From Hufsiella arboris (GTDB lineage Bacteria; Bacteroidota; Bacteroidia; Sphingobacteriales; Sphingobacteriaceae), in contig NZ_WVHT01000005.1 in NCBI RefSeq assembly GCF_009834875.1, positions 124,001-188,000 of the forward strand: a DNA stretch of 64,000 nt, written 5' to 3'. A model generated the notes under the pieces. It made no database searches. It was given only the letters and a program-made list of their open reading frames with translations, and was not told where the DNA came from. This document shows, in pieces, positions 1 through 9,340 of this stretch (the stretch's first letter is position 1; each line of letters opens with the position of its first letter). Made by a program: the position numbers and the translations under genes.

Positions 1-834
1 GTAGAACTGGTTGTTATTTCAGATGTGCATTTGGGAACCTACGGCTGTCATGCTGCTGAATTGCTTCAATATCTCAAAAGCATTAAACCCGGAACGCTTA
101 TTTTAAACGGAGATATCATCGATATCTGGCAGTTCAGTAAATCTTACTGGCCCGAGGCACATATGAAAGTGATCCGCAAGATCATGAAATTTATAACTGA
201 TGGTGTGCCGGTCTATTATCTTACCGGTAATCACGATGAAATGCTTCGCAAGTTTACCGACCTGAGTATGGGCAGCTTTAAACTGATGGATAAACTTCTC
301 CTGAACGTTGGAGATAAGAAAGCCTGGATCTTTCACGGAGACGTTTTCGATGTTACCATGCAACATTCAAAATGGCTGGCCAGGCTTGGCGCGGTCGGCT
401 ACGACACATTGATTTTGCTTAACAGGTTTGTAAACTGGGGCTTAAGTCTGTTGGGAAGAGAAAAAATGAGCTTCTCGAAACGTATTAAATCAAGCTTTAA
501 AAATGCCGTAAAGTTCATTAATAACTTTGAACAAACAGCCGCGGAACTTGCCGCCGAAAAAGGTTATGATTACGTAATATGCGGCCATATTCATCAACCT
601 GAAATCCGTTCGATACCCTGTGAGAACAAAATAATCACTTATTTGAACTCCGGGGACTGGATTGAAAATCTCACAGCTCTCGAATTTAATGATGGCAGGT
701 GGGAAGTATTCCAGTATCATCCTGTCGCGTTCGATAAATATAACGATGGAACGGACGGTGAAGACGAAGACAATTTTAAGGAGCGCCTTGATGTTAAGAT
801 CTTATTTGAGCGCTTCAAAGCAGAAGTTTCTTAG
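1..834 (+). CDS. LpxH-like metallophosphoesterase (5' truncated)
   Basis: The frame is open from base 1, so the true start lies outside the window and 277 residues are visible. Calcineurin-type metal-binding motifs appear in order: SDVHLG near the left edge, GDIIDIW, GNHDE, HGDVFD and, near residue 200, GHIHQPE. This order and the DVHLGxxGCH opening fit the UDP-2,3-diacylglucosamine diphosphatase (LpxH) family, which cleaves UDP-diacylglucosamine to lipid X in lipid A synthesis at the inner membrane. The extra C-terminal acidic stretch (GTDGEDEDN) is not part of the catalytic core. A glycosyltransferase gene follows 71 bases downstream on the same strand. The phosphoesterase fold is certain. 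The LpxH substrate is a family inference, because many Bacteroidota LpxH-like paralogues have no tested substrate. Confidence 0.8.
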   Translation, partial: VELVVISDVHLGTYGCHAAELLQYLKSIKPGTLILNGDIIDIWQFSKSYWPEAHMKVIRKIMKFITDGVPVYYLTGNHDEMLRKFTDLSMGSFKLMDKLLLNVGDKKAWIFHGDVFDVTMQHSKWLARLGAVGYDTLILLNRFVNWGLSLLGREKMSFSKRIKSSFKNAVKFINNFEQTAAELAAEKGYDYVICGHIHQPEIRSIPCENKIITYLNSGDWIENLTALEFNDGRWEVFQYHPVAFDKYNDGTDGEDEDNFKERLDVKILFERFKAEVS

Positions 835-905
835 AAGTTTTACAATTGCCGCTTAATAGGCATATTTGCTTAAAGAATTGCCTGTCGTATTTTGTTTACA
901 GATTT

Positions 906-1895
906 ATGAAGATACTTTACGCCATACAAGGCACTGGAAATGGACATACAAGCCGGGCCAGAGAGATTATACCCCTGTTACAACGGCATGGCGAAGTTGA
1001 TGTCCTGGTGAGCGGAACTCAGGCCGATATATTACCTGATCAACCGATCACACATCACTATCACGGTTTCAGTTTTATTTTCGGCGAAAAGGGGGGAGTG
1101 GATCATTGGAAAACATATAGATCAATGAATCTGCCGCGATTGTGGAAAGACATTAAGTCATTTCCGCTGAAACAATATAACCTTATTATAAACGACTACG
1201 AGCCCGTAACGGCCTGGGCCTGCCGCTTGCAGCATAGGAATTGCATTGCGCTTAGTCATCAAAGCTCTTTCTTGTCCGATCGTACGCCCCGCCCAGTTAA
1301 GCAATCGAATTATACGGAGTGGCTTTTCAAGTATTATGCCCCGTCAACGCATAAAATCGGGTTTCATTTCGAACGTTACGAGGATTTTATCCATACGCCG
1401 GTAATCCGCAGTCAAATACGGCAAACGGAATCGAAGGACTTAGGGCACGTAACAGTATATCTTCCGGCCTATTCCGATCAAACCTTGTTAAAATATTTGA
1501 AACTCGTGCCCGAGGTTAAGTTTGAAGTCTTCAGTAAACATAGTAAAATACCATTTACTGATACCAATGTCGCTGTAAGGCCTGTTAATAACAGTCAATT
1601 CAATATAAGTCTGGCAAACTGCCATGGATTACTAACCGGCGGCGGCTTTGAAGGTCCGGCCGAAGCGCTCTTTCTCGGCAAAAAAGTGATCATGCTGCCC
1701 ATGAAGTTCCAATACGAACAGCAATGCAATGCCGAAGCTGCCAAAAGACTGGGAGTTCCGGTGGTTTACCATCTTGATGACTCTTTTGTATTGAAGCTTA
1801 AAAGCTGGCTTCATTCGGATGTAGTTCCAAAAGTCAGTTTCCCTGACGAGACAGAGTCGATAATCGACAACCTGGTTAATCGCTACGCCGAATAA
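906..1895 (+). CDS. MJ1255-like glycosyltransferase
   Basis: This encodes 329 residues. I chose the ATG at 906 because the family opening MKILYAIQGTGNGH starts there; an in-frame upstream start at 846 would add 20 residues of unlikely sequence. The glycine-rich GTGNGHTSRARE at residues 9-20 is the N-terminal nucleotide-binding loop. The C-terminal part holds GLLTGGGFEGPAEAL followed by a conserved glutamine-rich YEQQCNAE, as in GT-B enzymes of the MurG/UGT type. The protein resembles the conserved MJ1255 family of putative glycosyltransferases, whose acceptors are unknown. It follows the LpxH-like gene on the same strand, which may point to an envelope glycolipid role. The glycosyltransferase fold is well supported; donor and acceptor are not. 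Confidence 0.75.
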   Translation: MKILYAIQGTGNGHTSRAREIIPLLQRHGEVDVLVSGTQADILPDQPITHHYHGFSFIFGEKGGVDHWKTYRSMNLPRLWKDIKSFPLKQYNLIINDYEPVTAWACRLQHRNCIALSHQSSFLSDRTPRPVKQSNYTEWLFKYYAPSTHKIGFHFERYEDFIHTPVIRSQIRQTESKDLGHVTVYLPAYSDQTLLKYLKLVPEVKFEVFSKHSKIPFTDTNVAVRPVNNSQFNISLANCHGLLTGGGFEGPAEALFLGKKVIMLPMKFQYEQQCNAEAAKRLGVPVVYHLDDSFVLKLKSWLHSDVVPKVSFPDETESIIDNLVNRYAE

Positions 1896-1952
1896 GGTGG
1901 CACGGCTTTAACATATCGGAGCTTTGCATTATAATTGCACTAAATATCCGGT

Positions 1953-2933
1953 ATGATCAACCAGTTCCGAAAGCTAAATCCCGTAAACTTACTATTGTTA
2001 GTGCTGGTTGCTTTCGTTCTCCGGATAGGATTTTTCTATTCTTTACCTGAAAAGATTGAGATTTCCATGGAAGAGCCAATTTCCAAGTTAATCTCTAATG
2101 AAGCACTGCAGTTATTTTTTACGCCCTTAAGTAATGTGCTTTCAGCAATGATTTTGACAATTGCCCAGGCGATACTTTTCAACAAAATAGTAAATGAACA
2201 TAACCTTTTGGGGAAGCCGTCTTTTTTGCCGGCATTGATGTTCGTTACTGTATCCAGCATTTTGCCGCCATTTTTAATAATTAGCGCACCTCTTCTATGC
2301 AACTTTATGAGCTTGTGGATCATTTCAAAGTTCCTGAAGTTATATCGTAATGAGGATGCCTTGTCGGTAATGTTTGATGAAGGAATGATCGTGGCCGCCG
2401 GAACGATGATCTATTTTCCCTTTATTGCCATGCTGCTGTTGCTTTGGGTAAGCCTGGTAATCTTCCGGCCGTTTAACTGGCGTGAGTGGATTGCCGCGTT
2501 GCTGGGGTTTATAACCGTTTATTTCTTTGTAGCCGTTTATTATTACTGGCACGATATGCTTGGCAGCTTTTATTACATCTGGAAGCCCTTAACACAGCCG
2601 GTATTGACAAACATCCCGTTTAAGCTTAATGATTACCTTCCGCTGATACCGCTGGCCGTGATATGCCTGATTTCTTCTTTTGCGCTCAGGCAGGTTTTTT
2701 TCAAAAGCTTTGTGCAGGTCCGTAAGGCTTACCAGGTTTTTTTCTTCATGTTTCTGCTGGCGCTGGTTTCCGTGATTCTGAAAACCCGTTTTGATGTAAT
2801 CCATTTCCTGTTGTGCGTATCATCAGTAGCAATATTAATAGCTTATTACTTTCTCCAGGCCCGCAAGCGCTGGATCTACGAAAGCCTTTACCTGATTCTT
2901 GTTGGGTTTATTATTTACTTCCAGGTGTTTTAG
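1953..2933 (+). CDS. DUF6427-type polytopic membrane protein
   Basis: This encodes 326 residues. Hydrophobic segments can be read around residues 12-30, 55-75, 90-125, 145-205 and 225-325, which suggests roughly eight to ten membrane helices. Only short polar loops separate them (for example KIEISMEEPISK and KAYQV). It resembles the DUF6427 family of Bacteroidota inner-membrane proteins, which have no established function. A TAtaATTG sequence at 1930-1937 could be a weak -7 element. No catalytic motif was recognised. The gene lies between a glycosyltransferase and purQ, and this context does not explain its job. The membrane call is firm; the family call is from memory of the N-terminal pattern. 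Confidence 0.65.
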   Translation: MINQFRKLNPVNLLLLVLVAFVLRIGFFYSLPEKIEISMEEPISKLISNEALQLFFTPLSNVLSAMILTIAQAILFNKIVNEHNLLGKPSFLPALMFVTVSSILPPFLIISAPLLCNFMSLWIISKFLKLYRNEDALSVMFDEGMIVAAGTMIYFPFIAMLLLLWVSLVIFRPFNWREWIAALLGFITVYFFVAVYYYWHDMLGSFYYIWKPLTQPVLTNIPFKLNDYLPLIPLAVICLISSFALRQVFFKSFVQVRKAYQVFFFMFLLALVSVILKTRFDVIHFLLCVSSVAILIAYYFLQARKRWIYESLYLILVGFIIYFQVF

Positions 2934-3078
2934 GAAGGTATCAGGGGTCAACCCGCAGGTTTGAGTAGTCGACCTCAGCTGTTAATTTTTTGTCTTTCGG
3001 GCTTTTTTCACTTTCCGTCTTTCCTCCCAGATTAACCTTTTTTAACACTTTAAGCGTTCCGATACCGCAAAAAATAGA

Positions 3079-3086
3079 TAGTTTTG
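3079..3086 (+). promoter_or_regulatory. Candidate -7 element of purQ
   Basis: TAGTTTTG matches the Bacteroidota -7 consensus TAnnTTTG. Only five bases separate it from the purQ ATG at 3092, so a transcript from this site would have almost no leader. No good -33 TTTG lies at the usual 19-21 base spacing. Confidence 0.4.
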
Positions 3087-3091
3087 TGGCT

Positions 3092-3784
3092 ATGAAGTTT
3101 GGAGTAGTAGTTTTTCCCGGTTCAAACTGTGATGAGGATATCATCTATGTTCTCAGGGATATCATGCAACAGGAAGTTGTAAAGTTATGGCATAAAGATC
3201 ATGATTTGCAGAATGCCGACTTTATTGTTCTGCCAGGAGGTTTTTCTTATGGAGATTACCTTCGGTCGGGAGCAATTGCGAGATTCTCGCCGATTATGCA
3301 GGAAGTTATCCAGTTTGCCAACAAAGGCGGATATGTGATGGGTATCTGTAACGGGTTCCAGATTTTGTGCGAAGCCGGGCTGGTACCAGGAGCTTTGCTG
3401 CATAATACAAACCGTAAATTTATTTGCAAAAATATTTACCTCAAGGCAGAAACGAGTAATTCTTTAATTACCTCTTCACTGGATGTAAATAAGGCATTGA
3501 AGATCCCAATCGCACACGGTGAAGGAAATTATTTTGCAAACGCCGACACCATCAAAAAGCTGAATGATAATGACCAGGTGTTATTCCGTTATTGCGACGC
3601 AGGCGGAAATATCACTGCTGAATCTAATCCAAACGGATCGCTGGAGAATATAGCAGGAGTATGCAACGAACGACGTAACGTTTTTGCGTTGATGCCTCAT
3701 CCGGAACGTGCTTCTGATTCATTAGTTGCGAACCAGGACGGACTCGGTATTTTCGAATCGATACTTAAAACGGTTCATGCCTGA
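3092..3784 (+). CDS. purQ: Phosphoribosylformylglycinamidine synthase subunit PurQ
   Basis: This is the glutaminase subunit of FGAM synthase in purine biosynthesis. It supplies ammonia from glutamine to PurL in the presence of PurS. The 230-residue length is normal for stand-alone PurQ. Visible family motifs are FPGSNCDED near the N terminus, [13 protein letters not shown], the nucleophile elbow GICNGFQ with Cys86, and the catalytic HGEGNY and MPHPER segments toward the C terminus. I chose the ATG at 3092 because the family begins with [12 protein letters not shown]; the frame is open upstream to 2990 but carries no family sequence there. The stop overlaps the coaX start by one base, so the two are probably co-translated. 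No purL or purS is in the window. Confidence 0.97.
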   Translation: MKFGVVVFPGSNCDEDIIYVLRDIMQQEVVKLWHKDHDLQNADFIVLPGGFSYGDYLRSGAIARFSPIMQEVIQFANKGGYVMGICNGFQILCEAGLVPGALLHNTNRKFICKNIYLKAETSNSLITSSLDVNKALKIPIAHGEGNYFANADTIKKLNDNDQVLFRYCDAGGNITAESNPNGSLENIAGVCNERRNVFALMPHPERASDSLVANQDGLGIFESILKTVHA

Positions 3785-4527
3785 TGATCAATCTGGTTAT
3801 TGATATTGGTAACACTTTTACCAAGATTGCCATATTCAATAATCGAGAGCTGGTTAAATCGGCTGCTTACCAGGATTTTACAGAATCAACAATCAGCAAT
3901 TTTATCAATGGCCACAATGTCGATAATTCCATTGTGTCAGCCGTCGAGGATCCTGCATTCGATCTCGAAAGTCATCTGAAGTCTTTTTCAAACTATCAGC
4001 GCTTCAGCACGAGTATAAAAACTAATGTCAGCATCCGGTATAAAACGCCTGAAACGCTTGGCCTTGACCGTTATGCGGCTGTTATCGGCGCCCATAACCT
4101 ATACTGTTCGCAAGATATTCTTGTTATAGATTCAGGAACTTGTGTTACTTACGATTTTGTCGATAGGGAAGGAAATTACCCGGGAGGTGTTATCTCACCT
4201 GGTTTAAAGATGCGCTTAACGGCGATGAATTATTATACCGGCCGGTTACCATTGTTTTCACCCGATCCGGAATTTGATCAGCAAAGCGGAAATGACACGC
4301 TGAGTTGCATGCTGGCAGGAGCTCAAACTGGTTTGATACATGAAGCTGCAGGTTTTATTAACTATTACAAACAACAACACCCGGATATTAAAATACTACT
4401 TTGTGGCGGTGATGCACCTTTTTTTGATAGGCAATTGAAAAATAGCATCTTTGCCCCCATTGTTAAAACCGAACCTCATTTGGTTCTCTCTGGTTTGAAC
4501 GAAGTTATACATCAGATAAATGATTAA
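3784..4527 (+). CDS. coaX: Type III pantothenate kinase
   Basis: CoaX phosphorylates pantothenate in the first committed step of coenzyme A synthesis. The 247-residue length fits type III kinases. Motifs of the ASKHA fold are visible: the phosphate loop DIGNTFTKIAIF at residues 6-17, GLDRYAAVIGA in the middle, DSGTCVTYDF, and the GGV/GGD loops after it. The ATG at 3784 overlaps the purQ stop codon (TGATG), and the end overlaps the next gene by eight bases. The run purQ-coaX-barrel protein-lptC-foldase therefore looks like one transcription unit. CoaX next to lptC and a barrel gene is an arrangement I recall from other Bacteroidota. Confidence 0.95.
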   Translation: MINLVIDIGNTFTKIAIFNNRELVKSAAYQDFTESTISNFINGHNVDNSIVSAVEDPAFDLESHLKSFSNYQRFSTSIKTNVSIRYKTPETLGLDRYAAVIGAHNLYCSQDILVIDSGTCVTYDFVDREGNYPGGVISPGLKMRLTAMNYYTGRLPLFSPDPEFDQQSGNDTLSCMLAGAQTGLIHEAAGFINYYKQQHPDIKILLCGGDAPFFDRQLKNSIFAPIVKTEPHLVLSGLNEVIHQIND

Positions 4528-5815
4528 GAATATAAAAAAGACTCTACTCATATTGGGCGGTATTTTCCTGGCATTCAGCTCCAATGCTCAAACAACAACC
4601 AATTCTCCGTATTCGCAATTTGGCCTGGGGAATCTTGTCGGTCCTATTCTTCCGCAAAACCGCGGACTGGGCGGCATTGCCACAGGGGTTAGGCAAATTG
4701 GACTCTATTCTAATGTTAACCCGGAAAACCCGGCTTCCTATTCGGCTATCCGCCTAACTACTTTCGAAATAGGAATGACCAACAGCATCAGCGAGTTAAG
4801 TAAAAGTAATCAGACCGAGTCAAGTTATACAGCATCATTAGGACATATAGCATTTGGAATACCAGTAACAAAGAAATCGGCGCTTAGCTTTGGTTTGTTG
4901 CCTTACTCTAATGTGGGTTACAATTACCGCCAAAAAGCAACTATTGATACAAATAATGTAGATTATGTTTACAGCGGCGATGGAGGCCTGTCAAAGGCGT
5001 ATGTTGGATATGGCTTTGGTCTGGGCAAGCATATAAGTTTTGGTTTCAATGCTTCCTACCTGTTTGGTAAGCTTAGCAGTAAACGCTCGACAGAGTTTCC
5101 GGACGATATTGTGACCTTTACTAATTCGCGGATCGATAGAAGCGCCAGTATCTCAGGATTTTCTTTCGACTATGGAGCGCAGTTTTATACCAAACTGTCT
5201 AAAAAGATAAATCTTACAATCGGGTATTCGGGCAGCGCTAACTCGTCAATTGATGGCAAGTATACAACATTAGCTACCCGCTATACAATAAACAACAGCG
5301 GCGACGAATCAACGGCAATCGATACATCCTACAACCAGGAGGGAAATAAGCAAAAAATTAAACTTCCTTTAAATAACGCTGTCGGTTTTTCAATCTCTAA
5401 TACTAACAGGTGGTTGTTCGGTGCAGATTTTAAAATGGGCAAGTGGTCTGATTTTAGCGTAGGCAATGTTAACCAGGGTCTTAATGATAGCTATACGGTT
5501 AACGTGGGCGGACAAATCACCCCTGATCCGACTGCAGTAAGTAATTACTTTAACCTGATCGATTATCGTCTTGGTTTTCGCTACGACAAGTCTTACATAA
5601 ACATCAATAATACTGATATAACTTCGAAAGCTATTACGCTGGGTTTAGGACTTCCGCTGCCATCAAACCGGTCAACATTTTATAAGATCAATATCGGGGC
5701 AGAACTTGGCCAACGCGGAACTTTGGATAACGGGTTGGTTCGCGAACGCTATGCTAATATTTACATTGGCTTTACGCTGAATGACCAGTGGTTCATTAAG
5801 TATAAGTTTGATTAA
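4520..5815 (+). CDS. Outer-membrane beta-barrel protein (FadL-like)
   Basis: This encodes 431 residues. A Sec signal peptide (MIKNIKKTLLILGGIFLAFSSNAQ) ends at an Ala-Gln cleavage site. The mature part opens with NSPYSQFGLGNL and then shows many alternating polar/aromatic strands rich in Gly, Asn, Ser and Tyr. It ends in an aromatic-rich strand (NDQWFIKYKFD), as expected of a beta-barrel outer-membrane protein. The PYSxFGLG opening is common to a Bacteroidota family that resembles FadL-type transporters. The substrate is unknown. It overlaps coaX by eight bases and is followed six bases later by lptC, so a link with outer-membrane lipid handling is plausible but inferred. Confidence 0.7.
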   Translation: MIKNIKKTLLILGGIFLAFSSNAQTTTNSPYSQFGLGNLVGPILPQNRGLGGIATGVRQIGLYSNVNPENPASYSAIRLTTFEIGMTNSISELSKSNQTESSYTASLGHIAFGIPVTKKSALSFGLLPYSNVGYNYRQKATIDTNNVDYVYSGDGGLSKAYVGYGFGLGKHISFGFNASYLFGKLSSKRSTEFPDDIVTFTNSRIDRSASISGFSFDYGAQFYTKLSKKINLTIGYSGSANSSIDGKYTTLATRYTINNSGDESTAIDTSYNQEGNKQKIKLPLNNAVGFSISNTNRWLFGADFKMGKWSDFSVGNVNQGLNDSYTVNVGGQITPDPTAVSNYFNLIDYRLGFRYDKSYININNTDITSKAITLGLGLPLPSNRSTFYKINIGAELGQRGTLDNGLVRERYANIYIGFTLNDQWFIKYKFD

Positions 5816-5821
5816 AGACAA

Positions 5822-6454
5822 ATGAGAGCAGTAAGGCTTAAAAGAGAGTTGGACGTGCCTGGAAATTACGTCGCATCCAGTTCTATTATAAGTTCATTGC
5901 TTATTCTGCTGTTAATAAGCTTATTAGTATCATCATGCGAAAACAATTTGAAAGATGTCGAACGGATATCTTCCAAAAAGGTCTCCGTACCGGTTGATAA
6001 ATCCTATGGCGTCCAGGTAATTTACAGCGATTCCGCTGTCGTAAAAGCGAAAATGAATACGCCTGTTCTATTTCATTACGAAACAAAAAGCCCTTATTAC
6101 GAGATGCCGAAAGGCGTTACGGTAATTTTCTATGATCCGGCTCAAAAAGAGACAAGTCGTGTAACATCTGATTACGCCATCAGCCGTGAAAACGAAAAAG
6201 TTGTTGAGCTGCGTAAGAACGTAGTAGCTACAAACCCGGAAGGAAAGACTTTTAAATCCGATGAGTTGTTCTGGGATGAGAATAAAAAACGGTTTTATTC
6301 GAACAAGCTTGTTAGCATTACCACCAAAAGTGAAACGATTTATGGCACCAGTTTCTGGGCAAATGAGGATTTCACCTATTACGAAATCCGCCAGTCAACC
6401 GGTAATTTCGATGTAAAACAGAAGGATCAGCAAGGCTTGCCGCTGGGGAACTAA
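5822..6454 (+). CDS. lptC: LPS export protein LptC (lipoprotein form)
   Basis: LptC receives lipopolysaccharide from the LptB2FG transporter and passes it to LptA. This 210-residue protein has a basic N terminus, a hydrophobic stretch at about residues 22-38 and a lipobox (LVSSC). It may therefore be a lipoprotein rather than the single-pass form of enterobacteria. The rest is read as beta-jellyroll with LptC-like segments, for example VTSDYAISRENEKVVEL, FKSDELFWDENKKRF and ETIYGTSFWANED. This pattern of a derivative followed by 'T(S)DEL(F/I)W' is typical of LptC/LptA proteins. It sits between the barrel gene and a periplasmic foldase gene. Confidence 0.88.
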   Translation: MRAVRLKRELDVPGNYVASSSIISSLLILLLISLLVSSCENNLKDVERISSKKVSVPVDKSYGVQVIYSDSAVVKAKMNTPVLFHYETKSPYYEMPKGVTVIFYDPAQKETSRVTSDYAISRENEKVVELRKNVVATNPEGKTFKSDELFWDENKKRFYSNKLVSITTKSETIYGTSFWANEDFTYYEIRQSTGNFDVKQKDQQGLPLGN

Positions 6455-6515
6455 ACCATAGGCAATCAAAAAATTAACACCTGATTTTTGTTGTTTATTT
6501 TTTTCTCAAAAATTG

Positions 6516-6522
6516 TATCTTG
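6516..6522 (+). promoter_or_regulatory. Candidate -7 element of the foldase gene
   Basis: TATCTTG resembles the TAnnTTTG -7 element (one base short). A TTG at 6491-6493 lies 22 bases upstream as a possible -33. The foldase ATG is at 6591, leaving a leader of about 60 bases. Confidence 0.35.
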
Positions 6523-6590
6523 CGCCCTCTTTTCGGGGATGGTTTAATTGATAAGCCCCCCAAAACAGAATTTAATATTGTAATAAGTAT

Positions 6591-8693
6591 ATGGGATTAA
6601 TGAGTTTTTTGCGGAACCGCGCAGGCATTATCATCGTGGTAGTGATCGGTTTGGCAATTTTTGCGTTTTTACTTAGTGACGCGGTAAGGATGGGAAGTCC
6701 GTTTATGGCTGCAAGCAGAAACCAGGTAGGTGAAATTGCTGGCGAAACGGTGGATATTCAGGATTACAACGCCAGGGTTGAGCAAAACACCAACAACTTT
6801 AAGCAGCAAATGGGCCAGGCCAGCCTGAACCCTCAGATGACAGCGTATGTTCAGGAAAATACCTGGAACCAGCTTATCAGCGAAGTAGTGATGCGTAAAG
6901 AAGTAGAGCGCCTGGGTTTAATAGTGGGTAAAAACGAGATCAACGACATGATCACCGGTAAAAACCCTGATCCAATGGTTGTTCAAAATTTCGGCGATCC
7001 AAAGACAGGACAGATAAACCGCCAGCAATTAAACGGCTTCCTGGCAAACGTTAGTAGCCAGGCTCCGGAAGTACGCGCGCAGTGGGGTGCCTTTTTAGTG
7101 GGTTTGAAACAAAGCCGCCTGGCACAGAAATATTCAAATCTTGTTAAAAACAGTGTTTACGTAACCAACCTTGAAGCTAAGGATGATTACCTGAACAGGA
7201 ATAAACTGGCAAACTTTAGCTACGTCAATCTCGACTATGCTTCAATTCCCGATAAGGATGTAAAGCCTGGTGACGAAGACTACAAAGAATATTATAACGA
7301 AAACAAGGCTCGTTTTAAAAATCGTGAGGAAACTCGTTCAATCGAGTATGTTGTTTTCAATGCGCAGGCTTCCAAAGCAGATTCGGCCGAGGTTAAAGCT
7401 GGCGTAGAGAAGATAGCTCAGGATTTCAGAACTACCAATAACGACTCATTATTTGTCAGCATTAATGCCGACACAAAGTCGCCAATCGCCTATGTTCATA
7501 AGGGACAACTTGATCCTGCACTGGATTCATTAGTGTTTAAAGCAGCTAAAGGAACAGTTGTTGGTCCGGTTTTCAGTAACGGTGCATACCGTATGGCTAA
7601 AATAATCGACGAGCGTGTAGGTCCAGATTCGGTTAAAGCAAGTCACATACTTTTAAATCCGGCTACAGAAGGCGGCCTTGATAAGGCGAAAGCTAAAGCC
7701 GATTCAATTGCTAACTTAATTCGTAAAGGCACAAGTTTTGCTGACCTGGCGAAGAAGTTCGGAACCGATGGTTCTAAGGACAAAGGCGGTGATCTTGGCA
7801 CTTTTGGACGCGGCCAGATGATTCCGGCGTTCGAGGACGCTGTATTTAACGGCGCTACCGGCGACCTGAAAGTTATTACTACCCAGTTCGGAGTACACGT
7901 TATTCATATTGACAGGCAGGTAGGATCTTCAAAAGTGGCGAAAGTTGCGGTAGTTGACAAAGCATTAAACAGCAGCAACAAAACGCAGCAAGCGGCTTAC
8001 GCGAAAGCTTCTGCATTTTTGAGTGGTATTTCCGGCAAAGATTTTGACGCGGCTGTTTCCAAGCAAGGCCTGAAAAAAGAATCCGCAGAAAATGTAACCG
8101 GTTCACAAGGATTTATACAGGGACTTGAGAATCCGAGGGACATGGTTCGCTGGGCGTTTAAAGCTGACGAAGGCGACGTATCCGACCAGGTTTTTGAAAT
8201 GGATAACAAATATGTCGTTGCAAAATTAACTGACATACGCGAAGCCGGTGAATTGCCGCTCGACAAAGTGAAAAAGCAGATCGAGCAAATGGTAATTAAC
8301 CGTGTTAAAGCAAAAATGCTGACAGAGAAATTTGACAAGGCGCTTGCGGGCTCTTCATCAATCGCACAGGTTGCTCAGAAAGTAGGAAAGCAAGCCGTGC
8401 CGGTTGAAAACGTTGTTTTTGCCAATCCAATAATCCCTGGTTTATCACAGGAAAATAAAGTTGTAGGAACACTGTTCGGTTTACAGCCGGGCAAACTTTC
8501 TAAACCTGTTGCCGGCGAGCAAGGTGTTTACGTTGTATCCGTAAGCGGGTTTACTAATCCAGCTCCATTAACCAACCCGGTAAAACAGAAAGAGCAGATC
8601 GCCCAGGGTGCCGCTCAGCGTTTACAAGGTGAAGCATTTTCGGTGCTTCGTGACAAAGCGAATATTAAAGACAATCGTGTTAAGTTTTTCTAG
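6591..8693 (+). CDS. PpiD/SurA-type periplasmic peptidyl-prolyl isomerase
   Basis: This encodes 700 residues. An N-terminal membrane anchor (residues about 11-30, AGIIIVVVIGLAIFAFLLSD) is followed by a SurA_N-like helical chaperone region. A parvulin domain lies at about residues 346-443, with ASHILL, SFADLAKKFGTDGSKDKGGD, LGTFGRGQMIPAFEDAVF and the closing FGVHVIHID. A second, weaker chaperone-like region follows. The architecture is that of PpiD, an inner-membrane-anchored foldase that helps newly exported outer-membrane proteins. Its position after a barrel protein and lptC fits an outer-membrane assembly role. The gene has its own candidate promoter and ends just before a strong hairpin terminator. 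Confidence 0.9.
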   Translation: MGLMSFLRNRAGIIIVVVIGLAIFAFLLSDAVRMGSPFMAASRNQVGEIAGETVDIQDYNARVEQNTNNFKQQMGQASLNPQMTAYVQENTWNQLISEVVMRKEVERLGLIVGKNEINDMITGKNPDPMVVQNFGDPKTGQINRQQLNGFLANVSSQAPEVRAQWGAFLVGLKQSRLAQKYSNLVKNSVYVTNLEAKDDYLNRNKLANFSYVNLDYASIPDKDVKPGDEDYKEYYNENKARFKNREETRSIEYVVFNAQASKADSAEVKAGVEKIAQDFRTTNNDSLFVSINADTKSPIAYVHKGQLDPALDSLVFKAAKGTVVGPVFSNGAYRMAKIIDERVGPDSVKASHILLNPATEGGLDKAKAKADSIANLIRKGTSFADLAKKFGTDGSKDKGGDLGTFGRGQMIPAFEDAVFNGATGDLKVITTQFGVHVIHIDRQVGSSKVAKVAVVDKALNSSNKTQQAAYAKASAFLSGISGKDFDAAVSKQGLKKESAENVTGSQGFIQGLENPRDMVRWAFKADEGDVSDQVFEMDNKYVVAKLTDIREAGELPLDKVKKQIEQMVINRVKAKMLTEKFDKALAGSSSIAQVAQKVGKQAVPVENVVFANPIIPGLSQENKVVGTLFGLQPGKLSKPVAGEQGVYVVSVSGFTNPAPLTNPVKQKEQIAQGAAQRLQGEAFSVLRDKANIKDNRVKFF

Positions 8694-8711
8694 AACTTGA
8701 TTTCAGATATG

Positions 8712-8741
8712 AATGCCGGCTCTAATGCCGGCATTTTTTTT
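8712..8741 (+). terminator. Rho-independent terminator after the foldase gene
   Basis: A perfect nine-base stem (AATGCCGGC at 8712-8720 and GCCGGCATT at 8727-8735) with loop TCTAAT is followed by a T run to 8741. It lies 18 bases after the foldase stop and ends the left operon. Confidence 0.9.
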
Positions 8742-8794
8742 ATAATTATGTCAAATTTTACCTTTGGCTGTCCGATTGATTTTAACATATCGCA

Positions 8795-8802
8795 TACTTT
8801 TG
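8795..8802 (+). promoter_or_regulatory. Candidate -7 element of the DUF2480 gene
   Basis: TACTTTTG matches the TAnnTTTG consensus, downstream of the terminator at 8712-8741 and 22 bases before the ATG at 8825. No clear -33 box lies at normal spacing. Confidence 0.45.
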
Positions 8803-8824
8803 TGTCAAAGAAGAAATAAGGTAC

Positions 8825-9340
8825 ATGGAAATTCAGGAAAATATCGTCAATAAAGTGGCTCAAAGTGGCCTGGTAAGCTTTGACCTTGCTGATATTTACC
8901 CTCAGGGTGAACGCTTCCTATATGATATAAAGGATAATTTGTTTCAAGGCCTGATACTGCGTGAGAAGGATTTCAGGGAATTTGTAAAGGAACACGACTG
9001 GCAGCAGTATGCAGGCAGGCATGTTGCCATAACATGTACCGCAGATGCCATTGTGCCAACCTGGGCTTATATGCTGCTTGCCAATAAAATGGCTCCGTAT
9101 GCAAAAAGTATCATGTTTGGAACACTCGCAGAGCTTGAATCGCTATTATTTGATCGTGCTGTTAATGAGCTTAATTTTGAGGATTACCGCGATCAGAAAC
9201 TGGTAGTTAAGGGCTGTGGTGAAGTACCCGTTCCTGTTTCGGCTTTCGTGGCCTTAACGGCGCAGCTAAGCAAGGTTGCCAAAAGTATTATGTACGGTGA
9301 ACCATGTTCCACAGTACCGGTGTTTAAACGTAAAGATTAA
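8825..9340 (+). CDS. DUF2480 family protein
   Basis: This encodes 171 residues of soluble protein without a signal peptide or membrane segment. It matches what I know of the Bacteroidota-specific DUF2480 family: an opening of the type NKVAQSGLVSFDLAD, a middle ITCTADAIVPTWAYMLL, and an end with KSIMYGEPCSTVPVFKRK. Two cysteines in the last third (GCGEVPVPV and EPCSTVPVF) and the conserved Thr-Ala-Asp-Ala segment are notable, but no reaction is known for the family. It has its own promoter candidate and is followed by DUF3108 and DUF3109 genes on the same strand. Confidence 0.85.
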   Translation: MEIQENIVNKVAQSGLVSFDLADIYPQGERFLYDIKDNLFQGLILREKDFREFVKEHDWQQYAGRHVAITCTADAIVPTWAYMLLANKMAPYAKSIMFGTLAELESLLFDRAVNELNFEDYRDQKLVVKGCGEVPVPVSAFVALTAQLSKVAKSIMYGEPCSTVPVFKRKD

